Shown here: in pieces, positions 21,741 to 33,922 of the stretch
Layout of the letters: every line of letters begins with the position of its first letter
Position numbering within the stretch: the first letter of the stretch is position 1
Assembly (NCBI GenBank): GCA_964017185.1
Contig: OZ024871.1
Location: 65,662,866 to 65,726,865, forward strand
Direction of reading: 5' to 3'
DNA length: 64,000 nucleotides
Source of the DNA: Rugalucina vietnamica
Taxonomy: Eukaryota > Mollusca > Bivalvia > Lucinida > Lucinidae
Made by a program: the position numbers and the translations under genes
The notes under the pieces: generated by a model
What the model was told of the DNA's origin: nothing
The model's database searches: none
What the model saw: the letters and a program-made list of their open reading frames with translations, nothing else

Positions 21741-21992
21741 CATCACAATAACATGCCCGTGTTGTGTATTCTACCTTATATCCTTATATCTCACATGTAT
21801 ATAGTAAAACATGGCTGTACAAGAGTATACCTATTTTTGTATTTTTGATCCAAGCCATAGAATGTGTGTTTTGTACCCACAATCATTGTTTTGTTCAAAA
21901 ATACTGAAAATATAAAACATTTTCAGCTGATTTTTGTTTTTCATTTTTCAAAGATGAAAAAATTTGTGTGTGTTGTGTGTTTTTGTTAGAGT
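21741..21992 (+). mobile_element. MITE-B, highly diverged
   Basis: The order of parts is kept: CATCACAATAACATGCCCGT, GAGTATACCTATTTTTG, then CATAGAATGTGTG and CCCACAATCATTG. Many substitutions make it an older copy. It is inside U1; the aligned part of U2 does not have it. Confidence 0.6.
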
Positions 21993-22697
21993 GCTTACAA
22001 TTCACTGTTCCGTTTTAGTGTACCAATGTTTTCGATGAATAGTTCAGTGTACTTTTCAACACCGAACGTGCATGTTCATGGATGATGATTGTCGCCAAAA
22101 TGGAAAGCACGCGGGCATGTGTTAAAGCAATTTAAATAAAAATGAAAGTTTGCGTGCTAATAACAAACATGTCACTGTAACACGGAAGTCATTTGCAGTT
22201 TCCTGTGAATGCAAATTGAATATTAAATGAAAATTTTGAACGAACTCTATTTCCTGTATAGTTTCACAATCAAATCGCCCTTTATGCATCATAGAAGAAT
22301 TTATAGCCCTACACAACAGAATCGAACCTTTATTACATTTTAAAGTCCAAATGAATCCCAGCTGCATTAAAGAAAACGAAAGTTTATTTATTAAATCATC
22401 GTTATTCGTTCTATTTAACATACAGATCACTACCTCTAAAATGCTCAATATCTTGTTTCCTAATTAGCGCACATAAAAATCGAAAATAACACAAAACTGC
22501 TCAAAATAGTAGGCCTAACACTTGAATGGTTGTGTCATTTAGGTATAATTCTAATCTTTGCAAAATAAATTTAAGGTTTCAATACACCTAAGATAAGCCG
22601 ATGATAAGCGGTGTGAAATACTGAAATGTTCGCCTCGCAGTGTGCACGTTGAAGCACGTGTTTTTCGGAAAACTCATGGTGTACAATTATATGAGCA

Positions 22698-22932
22698 GAG
22701 CCGCGACGCGAGAAAACCGGTCTTCGGGGTTTCCGACCAGGTCCGACACAAACCGGCCTGTACAAGCTCAGAAAAGAGCTAGAAGCTTGAAATTTCGGAT
22801 TTAAGTAGAAGAGGAATTGTACTATCCGAGTAGCGAAAACAAAGGCGCTGATCAGCTTCGCGGTTACCGCGAAGCTGATCTGCGCCTTTGTTTTCGCCTA
22901 GGCAAAAATCCGGTTTTCTCACGATGCGGCTC
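22698..22932 (+). mobile_element. MITE-A, GCGACGCGAGAAAACC subtype
   Basis: A 235-bp copy flanked by AGCA at 22694-22697 and 22933-22936. Its ends read GAGCCGCGACGCGAGAAAAC with CGGTCTTCG following, unlike the AACCAACAATG of other copies; the copy at 29980 is of the same subtype. Confidence 0.87.
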
Positions 22933-23018
22933 AGCAGATACCCTTATTAGAACGAATGTGACATTAAAACATTCAGTTAAAATGCCACCTGTCCACTTTT
23001 TCTTTTTCATCCTTATTA

Positions 23019-23074
23019 ACCCAAAGTGGGGTATAAGGGGGTGTTTATTTCACGGACATGTTTTCCTGATGATT
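23019..23074 (-). mobile_element. MITE-B end fragment
   Basis: Only the TATA/GTGGGG side and terminal repeat remain (AAGTGGGGTATAAGG to TTTTCCTGATGA). Confidence 0.6.
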
Positions 23075-23219
23075 GCGATTTTAAAAGGAGATATGTGCAA
23101 ATAAAAACCTGTTCTAACTCGTTTAGATCATAAACTAAATCAAGCTTCCTTAACAGAAAAGTTGGTTAATGATTCCATAGAATAACCGGAATCTCGTGCC
23201 AAACAATCTACAGCAATTA

Positions 23220-24787
23220 CAGGTGCGTTCACTTATTAATATACCCCTGCGATATTCACAAATAAATTGACAACTTTTCTTGTTTTTGAACAATCGTCAC
23301 TGGCAAGAAATAGACAACTGGATGAATTTGTTTATATAATATGTTAAGTATGTCTATATATATTTACTCTGAATATAAAACTTCCAGATCTTGTAATGCA
23401 GTATGCCAAAATTGATTACATAACATATGGAACCAATTTTTTAACAAAAAATTCGCTGATATTCGAGTTTCAAAGATTCCACAAGGAACCTTGGTAAATG
23501 GTTTGTAATTTTGTTTGTAAATTCTAAAAGAATAGCCATTTTTGTACCATGGCTGAAAATTTGGTGTCTTTATGAGCACTATTTACAGAGTTACACCCTG
23601 ATTTTCATTTATTGTACATTTTGGAATTTCGTGGAAACACGGTTCTTTCAATATAAAACAAAGCATGTCCGTGTTATTTTGCAAGAAAACTAATATTCTA
23701 CCAGAACGGTTTTACGAACAAAGCTTGCTAGTGGGTTCATTCATGAGGTAAGCATGCCTTAAAGCACTGTGGAGTCACCTATGGCTTTGTATTCTGCCTA
23801 AACGTGGGTTGACATTTTATCATACAATTCATGGTTTGTTTCTCGGCACAGAATACCATGGGGGACTGGGACTTTCATAGTTAGGCTATCTGTCACTGCT
23901 CATATTCATGATATTTAAATACTCTTGTTTAGGCATAAAATCAAGGAAATTACCAGGACATTCAAAGACAGACGTTTCTCTAATATCAATAATAGGGATG
24001 AATACAAAGAACATTGCTTTGCACATATACTATTTTGACATCCTTTATTGGCATGTTAATTTCCATGACTTAATCGCTATAGAAGAGGTTTGGAATATCA
24101 CGAAGAGGAGATGTGAGTCATTGTCCAACAATAAATTTAGCCAACCTAGCCCCTCGGTGCGTAGGAAACAATCAAGAAACTGTATGATGAAATGCCAACC
24201 CACGTTTTGGCAGAATAAAAAGTCATGGGTGACTCCATAGTGCTTTAAGACATGCTTACCTTATGTAGGAACCCACTAGCAAGCTTTGGTCGAATAACCG
24301 CCCTAGTAGAATGTTTGTTTTCTTGCAAAATAACACTAACATGCTTAGTTTTATATTGTAAGAACCGCTTTATCATGAAATTCTAAAACGTACAATAAAT
24401 GAAAATCAGGGTGTAACTCTGTAAATAGTGCTCATAAAGACACCAAATTTTCAGCCGTAGTACAAAAATGGTTATTCTTTCATAATTTACAAACAAAATA
24501 ACAAACCATTTACCATGTTTCCTAGTGGAATCTTTGAAACTCGAATATCAGCGAAATTTTTGTTAAAAAATTGGTTCCATATGTTATGTAATCAATTTAG
24601 GCATACAACATCACAAGATCTGGAAGTTTTATATACAGAGTAAATATATATAGACATACTTAATATATTATATCAACACATTCATCCAGTTGTCTATTTC
24701 TTGCCAGTGACGATTGTTCAAAAACAAGAAAAGTTGTCAATTTATTTGTGAATATCGTAGGGGTATATTAATAAGTGAACGCACCTG
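23220..24787. mobile_element. foldback transposon FB1, 1.57 kb with 630-bp arms
   Basis: The arms 23220-23852 and 24155-24787 are inverted copies with modest divergence. The ends read CAGGTGCGTTCACTTATTAA and its inverse, and TA flanks both ends (23218-23219 and 24788-24789). U2 lacks it at the matching place (about 33440), and joining the flanks at one TA restores the U2-like sequence. TA duplication and CAG- ends suggest a non-autonomous Tc1/mariner-type element. The 110-codon ORF across the loop has no family features. Confidence 0.85.
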
Positions 24788-24882
24788 TATAACAAAGGTT
24801 GGTAATGCTTTATAACCAGCTAATACATGTATTATATTTACATGCTTGATAAAGATTCCAAGAATCACTGGTATTGTTAACA

Positions 24883-25304
24883 TACAAACCGATAAATGAT
24901 TGGTGACACACTCTGCAATTGAGATAGAAGTTGAGGTTAAAATTCGAGTTTTCTCCTATTGCGTGTACTCTACCGAAAAACAGATTGGTGCAGTCCATGC
25001 AGAAATTGAACATTTATTGAAAGAAAGCAACATTAGAAATCCCGGTTATTTTGACTTCGCACACACTTCAATATTATTGTGTTGGAAGCACTATATGTTC
25101 ATGGGGCGGACGTGTTTGCGCAAACGAAAGAACCTGGATTTCTTAATATGTTACTTTCATTCAATAAATGTTCAATTTCTGCATTGATTGCGCATATCTA
25201 TCAGTCAATAGAGTAAATGGTATAGGAGAAAACTCGAATTTTTCATCTCAACTTCGGGCAGAATTGCGTTTTGCGTCACCCATTCCATACCTCGTGTTTA
25301 TTAT
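24883..25304. mobile_element. inverted-repeat insertion absent from U2
   Basis: Nested inverted words support a foldback: AATTCGAGTTTTCTCCTAT with ATAGGAGAAAACTCGAATT, and GCAGAAATTGAACATTTATT with its inverse. In U2 the flanks meet directly near 33685 (TTAACAATGTAAAG). Ends are imperfect inverted repeats; no exact target duplication could be read. Confidence 0.7.
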
Positions 25305-25392
25305 TAATGTAAAGAAAAAATATATATGAATCAAACTGCATGTTTTTTGTTCGGGGTTCTCTTTCGATAACGTAACTGAATTTATCAGAATA

Positions 25393-25493
25393 TAGACGGA
25401 ATATTTACATCGGTATATCGTTAAACCTCTCCATGTCAGGAAGTGGAACGAGGTACCGAAGTGGGGCGGAGTGACAGTTAGCCAGCTGATCTA
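25393..25493 (-). mobile_element. MITE-M, 101 bp with 9-bp target duplication
   Basis: Starts TAGACGG, ends GATCTA, and is flanked by ATCAGAATA at 25384-25392 and 25494-25502. U2 has this word once (near 33750) with no insert. A relative in the other orientation is at 34093-34198; shared core words are CACTTCGGTACCTCG and TCACTCCGC. Confidence 0.85.
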
Positions 25494-25694
25494 ATCAGAA
25501 TATTGCAATAAAAATGTTGCATATATCGACATTAAAATGTATGATCCACGCTGAGATCTCGTGGGTCCCGCCTGTTTACTGAAACTTCAATGGTAATCTG
25601 GGATCTGGGACAAAAAATGAAAAGCATAAATTTCATTATCATGGCGATGCTGCATGATGTTCGTCGTGCAGATTTGTTAATTTCCTTGATAATT

Positions 25695-25929
25695 AAGCCT
25701 GTGCGTGAGAAAACCAACAGTTTGGGATTCCGACCAGGTCTGATACAAACCAGGCTGTAAATACACAGAAGCAGGCTTGAAGCTTAAAATTTCGGATTTA
25801 AAAAAAAGAGAGATTGTACTATCCGTGTAGCGAAAACAAAGGCGCTGATCAGCTTCGCGGTGACCGCGAAGCTGATCTGCGTCTTTGTTTTCGCATATGC
25901 AGATTGTTGGTTTTCTCATGAGGTGGCTC
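25695..25929 (+). mobile_element. MITE-A, full length
   Basis: A 235-bp copy from AAGCCTGTGCGTGAGAAAAC to GAGGTGGCTC with a perfect GCGGTGACCGC hairpin tip. U2 (near 41848) and U3 (near 50982) lack it at the matching position. The left flank is slightly altered, so the AAAT duplication is visible only on the right. Confidence 0.88.
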
Positions 25930-26816
25930 AAATATAGAAAGAAATTTCCTCATGGACATCAGTTAAACAAGAAAATTTTTAGAAATTCTGCGGGATTGTC
26001 TTATTAAAATTATAATTGCCAGTTGAAGAGTGATTCGAAGAAACTAACTCCCAGCTTGGTTCCATTATTTACGGGTAATTTCGAAATACCCAAAAAGGTT
26101 CAATCTGAAAACATGCCAGCTTTGCAGCATCAGTTTTGCAGAGGATACAACCGTGTACTTACCCGATGCATGTAAATACAGAATCTTGTGTTGCAAATCA
26201 AATTTGGTCACAATATAATTTCAGTTTTCAATGTGTTCACATTTTGTAGGCGGCCAATGGGACTGTACAATTGCCTCGCTCAGCTGCGTGGACGATATTG
26301 CAAGTTGATGATGTCTTCCCGCACATCCATTATATGCTCTTATTTTTTTTCCAGTCCTCAGAGATTGCTTGCAATCAATTTGCAATTTCCTATCGCTAAC
26401 ACATGTGGTTTTGGAATTTCTGTCTGATTGCACCATTTCCTGATCATTGCCTATTTTTACCTTTTTATGGCCCTTTTGGGAAATACATGTAGCTTTTGTA
26501 CTTTCATCTCAATTTGAATTCTACTTCCTTCGTGTGTTTTGTTTATTTCTAGTACGTTCGTGTCCAATTCCTATCTATTGCGTATCTTTCAATTTCCTAA
26601 AATGATTGTCGTACTTTCAATGCAACACGAAATCAACAATAAATTCAATGTACAAAGACAGCAAATCCATTACCTTAAAAAGCAAGATAAGTGCTGTCTG
26701 TCTGCTTTAAGGGTAATACGAGCATTCATATTTTTGCAAAGTAACACATTGTCCCCGAGAGGTTGGTTGCCAGTTCTTACAATTGGAATTTATAACTCTC
26801 TATACTAGGAATAAAT

Positions 26817-27033
26817 AAGCCACCTTATGAGAAAACCAACAATCTGCATATGCAAAACCAAAGGTGCAGATCAGCTTCGCTCAGTACCTTTGTTTTCGCT
26901 ACACGGATAGCATTATTCCTCTACTTTCCAAATCCAAAATTTTCACCCTCTAGTCATCTTCTGTGTTTGTACAGGCTGGTTTGTGTCGGACCTGTTTGGA
27001 AACCACATTGTTGGTTTTCTCACGAGGCGGCTC
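26817..27033 (-). mobile_element. MITE-A with proven 4-bp target duplication
   Basis: A 217-bp copy flanked by AAAT at 26813-26816 and 27034-27037. The U2 paralogue reads GGAATAAATCAAGAC at 42721-42735, with AAAT once and no insert, which confirms both the element ends and the duplication length. Confidence 0.93.
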
Positions 27034-27930
27034 AAATCAAGACTAATTCTTCACCCTTCAATACTTTGGGGAAGTCGCAAATCCGTGCGCTATTGCTAGT
27101 CCGCTGTGAATTCTACATATTTACATAATGGGGTACAGGATGGAGTTTATTTTATAGAATTATTATAAACTTTTGAGTCTTCACAAAAGTGGTACTGATT
27201 GCAATTACATTTTAAATAGGTTAAGAGTTATACATGTATACTGTCCACAAAAAGTAGGGAATATTTGATCCTGGCCCCTTACCAACTTAAAATGACACAT
27301 GTGCGATTACATGGTGCGGTGTTAGTAACCGTGAAACAAACACCTCAATCTTGTCAACTATTAAATCACAAGAAGCTTCTGGCCTGCATTCCTCGCTTAC
27401 ATAGAGCCAAGGACTTCATTTAAAATCTTTCTTTGCAGCAATAACTCAATTGATCATTAACAAATTTTCAAATTACCTCAAAAGGATTCTTCGAAAACCT
27501 CGTTATGTAAATTTCTGAATCAAGTTGAATTGTAGTGGTTGATTATTTATTCAGTCTCGTCTCAAGGAAACCTTTCCCTTGGTCATTTTCAAAACATTAT
27601 GATCTAGAATCATTCTGAACAATTACAAAATATAGCTTGATATTGTTGATATGTAGTACTTAAATTCTTCATGATACATGTATGCATACGAAGTGTGAAG
27701 TGTGACCTGCGAACACGGAGACAGACTTGCGCCTTTAAATGATACACGGTTCAAATATATTGCCATGCTCATGCTTTTCTTGATTACATAATCTGACTAA
27801 AACGAACACTCCCCAGAGACCCTTACTGTCGCGTATATGACAGATCATGTTGTCGAGAACGAAACGTGTTCGACTTAAGGAGAGAAGGGAATGTCAGGAA
27901 AAGTGGGACTATATCAACCATACACTTTGA

Positions 27931-28195
27931 CATCAGGAAGCATGTCCATGTAAAGTATACGTCACTTTTATATGGTAAAACTGGGGTTTGCAGGGGTACA
28001 CAACTGTTCTTATTTTTGCTCCAAAACATTGATTGTGGGTACTCGTTGGAACTGCAACACCAAGGCGGTTCTAACGTGTAACCACAATCGATGTTTTGAC
28101 CAAAAATAAGAAAATATCAAACAATTTCTACTGAAAATTTTCATTTTGTTTTAAGATTCTCTGTATATTGCATTGGCAGGTTTTCGTAAAGAATG
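27931..28195 (+). mobile_element. MITE-B, full length
   Basis: Starts CATCAGGAAGCATGTCC and ends GGTTTTCGTAA. The hairpin tip is GAACTGCAACACCAAGGCGG. U3 lacks it at the matching place, where CACTTTGAAATGTAACG is continuous (about 54190). Confidence 0.85.
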
Positions 28196-29979
28196 TGACG
28201 TAACAGTAGAAGTTCCAGAAATAAAAAAAAATAAAATAAAATTCCAATTCAGAAACCTGGCATTAAAATTATTTAATTTAGTTTATAAACATATTTTATT
28301 GCCATTTTTAAGCAATGGGGTTGGGCTACAAGTTCTTACAACATTAATTACAGCCCGCCCCCATTTTATTGTAGAGATGAGTTACTAAGCTTTATATGAA
28401 AATAGAAACAAGATATCAAACATCGTTATTTTTGGTCAAAAATGGCATTTTTGTTCCAAAAACGAATCAATTTTTATTTAATTTCTTTTGCTTTCAATAA
28501 TTTGTTTCATTATCTCGAGCAAGGATAAGAAACGAATTTAGGATTGGAAGCCCAGAAATACAGGTGTTGGCTTTTTATTGCATCCAAAATTTTAGTGTTT
28601 TCAACAACATGCATTTGTGCACATTTTTATTTAATCTTTTCAAGAAAAAAAATATTGCTTTGTTATTCACGAAGTCCTGCCTTTGAAGACTTTAAAAGTT
28701 AAATTGAAAAAGATGTACACTAAACATTATTTTGAAATGGAAAAAAATAATAACTGATGCAAAACTTCTTTTGATGAGTATATATTTGTATTTGTTTTTG
28801 CATTGTGGTGGATCAATTCACACATGTGATAAGAGAATCAATTGAAAATACGATTTGGCTATCATCTGTATTTGACTGTTTGTGAATTTGTAGGGAATCT
28901 TTGTAACATACTTTGTCGTGATAAGTAGACTAATGGCCCAATCTTAACATCAGTGTAATGTTTACATAGATTTTTCACTGATAGGCCCAGAAATGATGCA
29001 ATTACACACCCTTAAACTTATTTGAGTAACAATCAACATAAAGATAGGTAGTGATACAAGTGAACATTAGATATGCAGAATAAACATAAATTTCCCAAAA
29101 GTTGGGCACTGGATTGCAGTTGGATCTCTAAGGTCCTACCCAAGCCAAATACATGTTTATCAAATATTCTTTACACATCTTACAGCTTGTTTGATAGGTT
29201 TGTCTGAAAATAAAAATCAAACAAAGTGTGTTCGACGACCTTCGCACACTTTCAAAACAAACACAACCGAAAGTCTAAATCGATCCATATCGCATTTTAC
29301 GCAACTCTTGCAGACACAATACGAGGTCGTGGTCGTAGAACGTCATTTCATTTCTTATTGAAATGTCTGTTCAATTACTGAAGTATTTGCTCATAATAAA
29401 ACAACAATTTCTGAATACAAAAACAAAAATATTTATCAGTTAAACAGCCCTGTATTGATGAAATTGTATAGCAGCAAAAATAAATAGTTTGTAAATTAAT
29501 GTTTTCCTCTGTCTATTGCAGATAACATATCTGAGTGTCTGAAGAGAATGGTTAAATGAACAGCAGTCACAAAGATCTCCGCCAATACAATACAGACAAA
29601 CCTAGGATGCGTTGGGAGTAGTTTTCAAAACTCCCAAGTGAAAATATTATTTATTCAAAAATAACTGTTCTTGAGTGCACCTACATACCTAGAAATTAAA
29701 TATCTTCGCTCTCGTTCTACCTCTTATCCAACGGTAAAAAAACTTATCATGGATGTGATATACATGTACAGCTTGTGCAGACATGTATCAGCAACCCGTG
29801 CAATCAAAACCAATACCCAGCTCTCGAAATAAATAAATAAAAAAAAAAAAAACATAATCTGTTCATGCGCTCCTTAATTAGTCATTGTGGAGTCTGTTCG
29901 AAGTAATATTAGTTTGGTACAAAATAAACCGTGCATCTGCTTTACAATCTTATGTAGCTAATGATGCATGCTTACAAAT

Positions 29980-30213
29980 GAGCCGCGTCATGAGAAAACC
30001 GGACTTTTGCCTGGGCGAAAACAAAGGCGCAGATCAGCTTCGGAGTAACTGCGAAGCTGATCAGCGCCTTTGTTATCGCTACTCCGATAGTACAATTCCT
30101 CTTTTTCTTAAAGCCAATATTTAAGCCTCTAGCCTGCATCTGTGACTGTACATGCCGATTTTTCACGCACCTGGTCGGCAAGCCCAAAGACCGGTTTTCT
30201 CGCATCGCAGCTC
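29980..30213 (-). mobile_element. MITE-A with AAAT duplication
   Basis: A 234-bp copy flanked by AAAT at 29976-29979 and 30214-30217. It is the GAGCCGCGTCATGAGAAAAC subtype, with the unique half on the right. It marks the join between U1 and U2. Confidence 0.9.
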
Positions 30214-31585
30214 AAATAATGGTGAACCAGACGGTGACCAGTCACAAATAGCTTTAAAAATTTCCTATTCATGAAAAGATACTTAATGCTCTAAACATAG
30301 ATATTTCTGTCAACGCAATTAAGGTACTGAATGACATTGACAGCTACAGGCTCGCCTCGGAGTCAGTGGATTTAATAAAATTTATTTTGAGTTCAGTAGT
30401 TTAAGAAATGACGGTCCTATTGTTTCTAATGTTCGCAGTTTCATACGACTCTGACCGGGTTACACGCCTGCGATTTAAAACTGACATTGGCAGTAACGTT
30501 GGCCCGTTTGTCCTCAGGCTGTTGGAAAATTAGATAACCGAGAGAATCATCATTTATTCTGAAGTTATGAAATTCTGCTTTTTCCTGTTGCATTGAAGTC
30601 TTACTTTATAAAGCATCTGCATGAATAGATTTACTTAAAATCCTCAAGGGTTTATTAAGACGATTCTGAAGTCTGACAGATTGAAAACGAACCCCCTCTT
30701 GATGGATTTGAACCCCCCTTCCAGAAATCCTGGATCCGCCCCTGGATATGCTCACATGTGAAATGTTTTTGTAAATTGTCATTAGTATATATGTATGTGT
30801 ATATGTTGTCATTAAATTTCTAATAAATAAACAGATTGAATTAACGTACAAAAACTGATTACTAATAAGAAAATTTAACACCGAATCACAATACGCGACA
30901 AGGTGTTTGTTTTATACAAAACTGACATGTAATTTAAAAGGCTACCTTGAAATTCTAGCTTGGCTTACATTTGCCTTGTCTGTCGTCGCTTACGCAAAGT
31001 GCTTTCGATTGGTTTAAAAAAGCTGTTAATTCTACTGTTTAAACATTTTACAGGAAAATTGAAAACTTTGATTTGTCGAATAACCCTAGTGGGTGCCATC
31101 ACGCGATGAATTTCAAATTGGTCAACTTGCGGAATGTTAGTTACTTTCTACAATATCTTAGTAATGATGACTTTATAGCTCTCACTTTTTAGGATGTTTT
31201 TCTCAATGAGTCACGTGCGACATTAAACATCAATATTATAGAAGGCTGCTGGCTACTGATAACATGCTTTAGGGTTTGAAAAACGATTGAGATAGTATCA
31301 TTATATTGATGTTCTTTGTGTTCTTTGGGGTCTGTTAAGAAAGTTTAAATCGGTTGATTATCGCCATGATATAAAAAGCTTCAAAGAGTTGAATGGTTCT
31401 TTCGATTAAAAGTTTTGGGCTACATGACTTCCTTCAAAGTTAATAGTTATTAAACTATTGTTTGGCGAATATTGTCTCATGCGGCGAGCATGTATGTAAT
31501 GTCTTCAAGTTGATACTCTCGCACAAGACTTTAACAAGTCACCCCTCTCTCAAAACTATTGAAGATCGTTTTGTTTGATAATATA

Positions 31586-32708
31586 CTTAAGGAATAAAAA
31601 AACGCAACACACTAAATTTTAATTTTTACGTATGTATTTGACGTTTTGATAAATCCCTTTTATGAAATGACTTACTGACTGCTTTTTGCACGTGATGAAA
31701 TGAGAGAACGTCATTTTATTATAAAAATTGACGAAAAAACGTCAAAAACTATGAAAAACGCAAATTGTGACGTAAACGTCGGAGCGAAGGGGAAGATGAC
31801 AAATTCTTTGCATGTGGTTTACGTGACATCGACTTGATAATGTGCAATAAAGACTAGGATCATTGTATACTTAGGTGCCGTCCCTTTTTGCGTTAAATCT
31901 TGTTAACGGAATGCTGAAGTTTACAATAAAGCAAAATGAGTAATTAACGTCATTTAGATTATTCGATTTTGGCTATTTGTACCTAAACGGTATATATCGA
32001 ACCAACATATGACACGTCGTGCTTTTTAATCAACAGTGACGTCACAGGTACCGTAGAAATGGATCGTCGGAGCGTTTGTTTTGACATTCTTTAGACAGAA
32101 TTTCACGTTATGTAAAGGAGCGAAACGGATTATATGCTTTGAGTAAACACTCGATTTACGCACTGTAATCAAACGTTTGGTAATTGATCTTTTCTTAAAT
32201 CAGAAAATTTTAAAACATAATGAGAGTCTTTAAAATGCAGGATGTTGGATTTTGACATTATAATGGACGTTTCATGGACGTCTGAAGTACAAAGGTCATG
32301 ATGTTTACGTAAATAATAATTCTATTGAATATAACGCATGCCGAAGGAATTTTTCTGGCTTTTGACTCATTTTTTCGCTTGACGTTGGTGACGTTAAACG
32401 TCCTATTACATACCCAAATGTTACCAACTGATCAATGGTTACATCTGCATTCACTTTTAGGGGTTTTGGAAACAAAATATTGACTTTGGTTTCAAATTTG
32501 ACATTTACTGATCATGGTTACAGGGTTTGCTACTGTACGAGGTCAGTGTGGTTACGCGTACGCCATTAAGCATACGTGGCTCAACCGATTGCAATTTGAC
32601 GTTTAGATGTTGTTTTCATATATAAGACGCTCAGTTATACCATAGACTTGCATTACAAAGCTTGTTTTAGTAACCCAAAGTATTTGTTGCGTTTCTTTAT
32701 TCCTTAAG
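31586..32708. mobile_element. ACGTC-rich DNA element, TA-flanked
   Basis: A 1,123-bp element with inverted ends CTTAAGGAATAAAAAAACGC and its near-perfect partner (one mismatch over about 24 bp), flanked by TA at 31584-31585 and 32709-32710. U1 lacks it at the matching position near 21730. Inside, ACGT cores are unusually dense (about twenty, including TGACGTCA at 32037-32044). It has no ORF over 60 codons, so it is non-autonomous. Confidence 0.82.
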
Positions 32709-33443
32709 TATAAAACAACATACGCCAATGAGTAGCGGTGTATTTGCATAAACTTAAGTCAGCTGATTCTTTCCAATTGGAAGGGTATTCGAGGATATTT
32801 AACTTCGAAGCGTTTCTGTGTTGATTCAAACATTTTACATCCTTGTGCATATATGTAGCTTGTCGCAAAAGGAAACGCATGATAAACAGGGAATAAAGGC
32901 AATTTAAATGATAATTGAAGTTTGCGTGTTACATGAACATGTAATAGTAAATCTGTCACTAAAACGCGGAAGCCATTTGCAGTGTCCTGAGCATGCAAAT
33001 GGAATATTATATTAATATGTTACACAAAAGCTCATACCAGCATTGCGACGCACACGAATCACGCAAAATGCATTTTGAAAACAATATTAAATCTGATCAG
33101 CGGAGATGAAATGCTACATGGTATTTTGGTATCTCGTTCTCAGTGTCAATCAAATAACTTAAACGACAAAACATAATCGCTTCTTAGGCTGATCGGTTGG
33201 AATTTTAGGCCAGTATATATGCCTCGCCCTTCACAATGTTACTTGAGTAAACCTTCAGCTTGTCTCATTTTGTTTTATTATGTGCTGTAATGCGATTTTA
33301 TAAGGAGATATGCGCAAATAAAAACCGGTTCTAACTCGTTTAGATCATAAACTAAATCAAACTTCCTTGACAGAAAAGTTGGTTAATGATTCCATAGAAC
33401 AACCGGAATCTCGTGCAAAAAAACTACAGCATTTATACAAAAA

Positions 33444-33572
33444 GGTACAAGTAGGCAACGATCAGGAAAAGGCGCAATCAGAAAAAGATTCCCACTCCAA
33501 AAACCAAGGCGGGAAAAAGCCAAACTAACAATAAGTTACTAATACCATGAATACATTTCGTAAGCCGAATGA
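33444..33572 (-). mobile_element. retroposon S, 5'-truncated
   Basis: About 130 bp with the shared end GGTACAAGTAGGCAACGATC. The other end stops at GAATGAGCAGCTAT. It sits within a few bases of the position where FB1 inserted in U1. Confidence 0.8.
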
Positions 33573-33922
33573 GCAGCTATTGATAATGCTTTATAACAAG
33601 CTAATACATGTATAATATTTACATGCACATGTACGTGTTTGATATCTTAAAAGCTTTCAAGAATAGACAATTAACAATGTAAAGAAAATGTATGTGAATC
33701 AAACTACTTTAATCGGCGTTCTATTTCGTTAACGTTACTGAATTTATCAGAATATTGCAATAGAAGTACAAAGTCAACTACCTTGCATATATCGACATTG
33801 AAATATATTGATCCACGCTGAGATCTCGTGGGTCCCGCCTGTTTACTGAAACTTCAATGGTAATCTGGGATCTGGGACAAAATGAAAACATAAGTTTCAT
33901 TATCGTGGGAATGGGATTTCAA

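Larger units (their letters stand above)
20460..29905 (+). repeat. tandem segmental duplication, unit U1
   Basis: U1 aligns by eye in order with U2 and U3. 20480-21500 matches 30480-31350; 22130-22215 matches 32900-33005; 23080-23218 matches 33290-33440; 24790-27890 matches 33570-34290 plus 41818-43680, and 50846-53900; 28196-29000 matches 54190-55110 plus 62895-63995; 29180-29905 matches 50120-50845. The matches are diverged but unmistakable (for example CGGCCAATGGGACTGTA in all three). No conserved ORF is shared, so the unit is probably non-coding. Confidence 0.85.

Noticed and set aside
23908..24240. A 110-residue protein inside FB1
   Set aside because: It spans the loop and part of an arm, with no domain and no sign of coding constraint.
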